Part shown: positions 44,119-44,575 of the stretch, in pieces | How positions within the stretch are numbered: the first letter of the stretch is position 1 | How the letters are laid out: each line of letters opens with the position of its first letter | From: Flavobacteriales bacterium | GTDB taxonomy: Bacteria > Bacteroidota > Bacteroidia > Flavobacteriales_D > Crocinitomicaceae | Length of the DNA stretch: 44,575 nucleotides | Reading direction: 5' to 3' | NCBI GenBank assembly: GCA_013373595.1 | Contig: JABXHO010000005.1 | Coordinates: 1-44,575, forward strand | Position numbers and translations under genes: made by a program | The notes under the pieces: model-generated | Database searches by the model: none | Seen by the model: the letters and a program-made list of their open reading frames with translations, nothing else | What the model was told of the DNA's origin: nothing

Positions 44119-44575
44119 TTAATCCATAAACCCTTGAAGAATGGCTTTTTTCACTAGACCGGCGACGTTCTTCACGTCAAACTTTACAAATAAATTGGCG
44201 CGATATCCTTCCACGGTTTTTTCAGAAATACTGAGCGTATCTGCGATAACCTTCGTGGATTTTTCATTGAGGATTTCCCGAAGCACTTCTCGCTCTCGCT
44301 GTGTTAGATGTACTTCTTGCGATGAATCGCTATTCGTTAAACTCGAAGAAATCAATTGCTTTTGCAGCGCTTGTGAAAGGTAAACGTCTCCGTTTTGAGC
44401 AGCTTCAATGGCTTGTTGTATTTCTTCCAATCCATCTACTTTGATGACGTATCCATGCACTCCCTGATTTAGTAATGTTTTTACCGTCAGCGTATCAAAC
44501 AAGGTAGACACGATGATAACTTTTAACTCAGGTTGTACGGCAAAAATTTCCTTGATGAATTCACGCGCATCATCA
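44119..44575 (-). CDS. NarL/LuxR-type response regulator, N-terminus beyond the window
   Basis: About 152 residues are present; the frame stays open to the right edge, so the start and the phospho-Asp are missing. The visible receiver part has PELKVIIVSTLFD (conserved Ser/Thr) and GVHGYVIKVDG (conserved Lys). The C-terminal LuxR helix-turn-helix is complete: LTQREREVLREILNEKSTKV, IADTLSISEKTVEGYRANLF and FDVKNVAGLVKKAI. It ends 97 bp from the DUF4412-like gene on the same strand; a functional link is not evident. Confidence 0.93.
   Translation of the reverse strand, partial: DDAREFIKEIFAVQPELKVIIVSTLFDTLTVKTLLNQGVHGYVIKVDGLEEIQQAIEAAQNGDVYLSQALQKQLISSSLTNSDSSQEVHLTQREREVLREILNEKSTKVIADTLSISEKTVEGYRANLFVKFDVKNVAGLVKKAILQGFMD

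Overview
The window looks like a chromosomal segment of a Bacteroidota bacterium, most likely order Flavobacteriales. The evidence is a subtilase ending in a type IX secretion (T9SS) C-terminal domain, the gmk-nadD pair, the purH-mreB and mreC-mreD-mrdA-rodA gene strings, an RND pump fused to its outer-membrane factor, and two promoters of the TTG-N22/23-TAnnTTTG type. Base composition is moderately AT-rich throughout. I see no rRNA, tRNA, CRISPR array or complete insertion sequence.

Layout. 1-1.6 kb: end of gmk, nadD and a small outer-membrane-type protein. 1.6-7.2 kb (minus): a heavy-metal efflux operon made of a His-rich secreted protein, a CzcA-like pump fused to a TolC-like domain, and a lipoprotein membrane-fusion subunit. 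7.5-16.1 kb (plus): an accessory locus with an unrecognised 1148-aa protein, a 671-aa polymorphic-toxin-like protein ending in an HEIWH metallopeptidase domain, a tightly coupled small gene that is probably its immunity partner, and then about 3 kb of small immunity-like genes mixed with decayed fragments. One fragment resembles the active-site end of a papain-like toxin, and a 45-bp direct repeat flanks part of the array. 16.2-21.4 kb: the two subunits of a 3-oxoacid CoA-transferase, separated by a divergent T9SS subtilase and a membrane GT-C-like protein; two copies of a 20-bp operator-like palindrome lie in the divergent region. 21.4-28.8 kb (minus): cell-wall elongation genes for PBP1A, RodA, PBP2, MreD and MreC. 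28.9-39.2 kb: an accessory island between mreC and mreB. 39.3-42.0 kb (minus): mreB and purH. 42.3 kb to the end: an OmpR-type response regulator, a DUF4412-like secreted protein and a truncated NarL/LuxR-type regulator.

The two regions most likely to hold undescribed biology are both accessory. The first is the toxin locus: its large lead protein and its toxin lack visible signal peptides, so the export route is unknown. The second is the island splitting the usual purH-mreBCD-mrdA-rodA string. It has a TylF-type methyltransferase, an unrecognised protein, a two-domain GT2 glycosyltransferase and an APH(6)/Hur-like kinase, plus a tightly coupled four-gene unit: an amphipathic helical protein, a GT1 glycosyltransferase, a GMC flavoprotein oxidoreductase and a radical SAM enzyme. 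The unit suggests biosynthesis or modification of a glycosylated product; the product is not evident from the sequence.

All family assignments come from reading motifs by eye; no database search was run.
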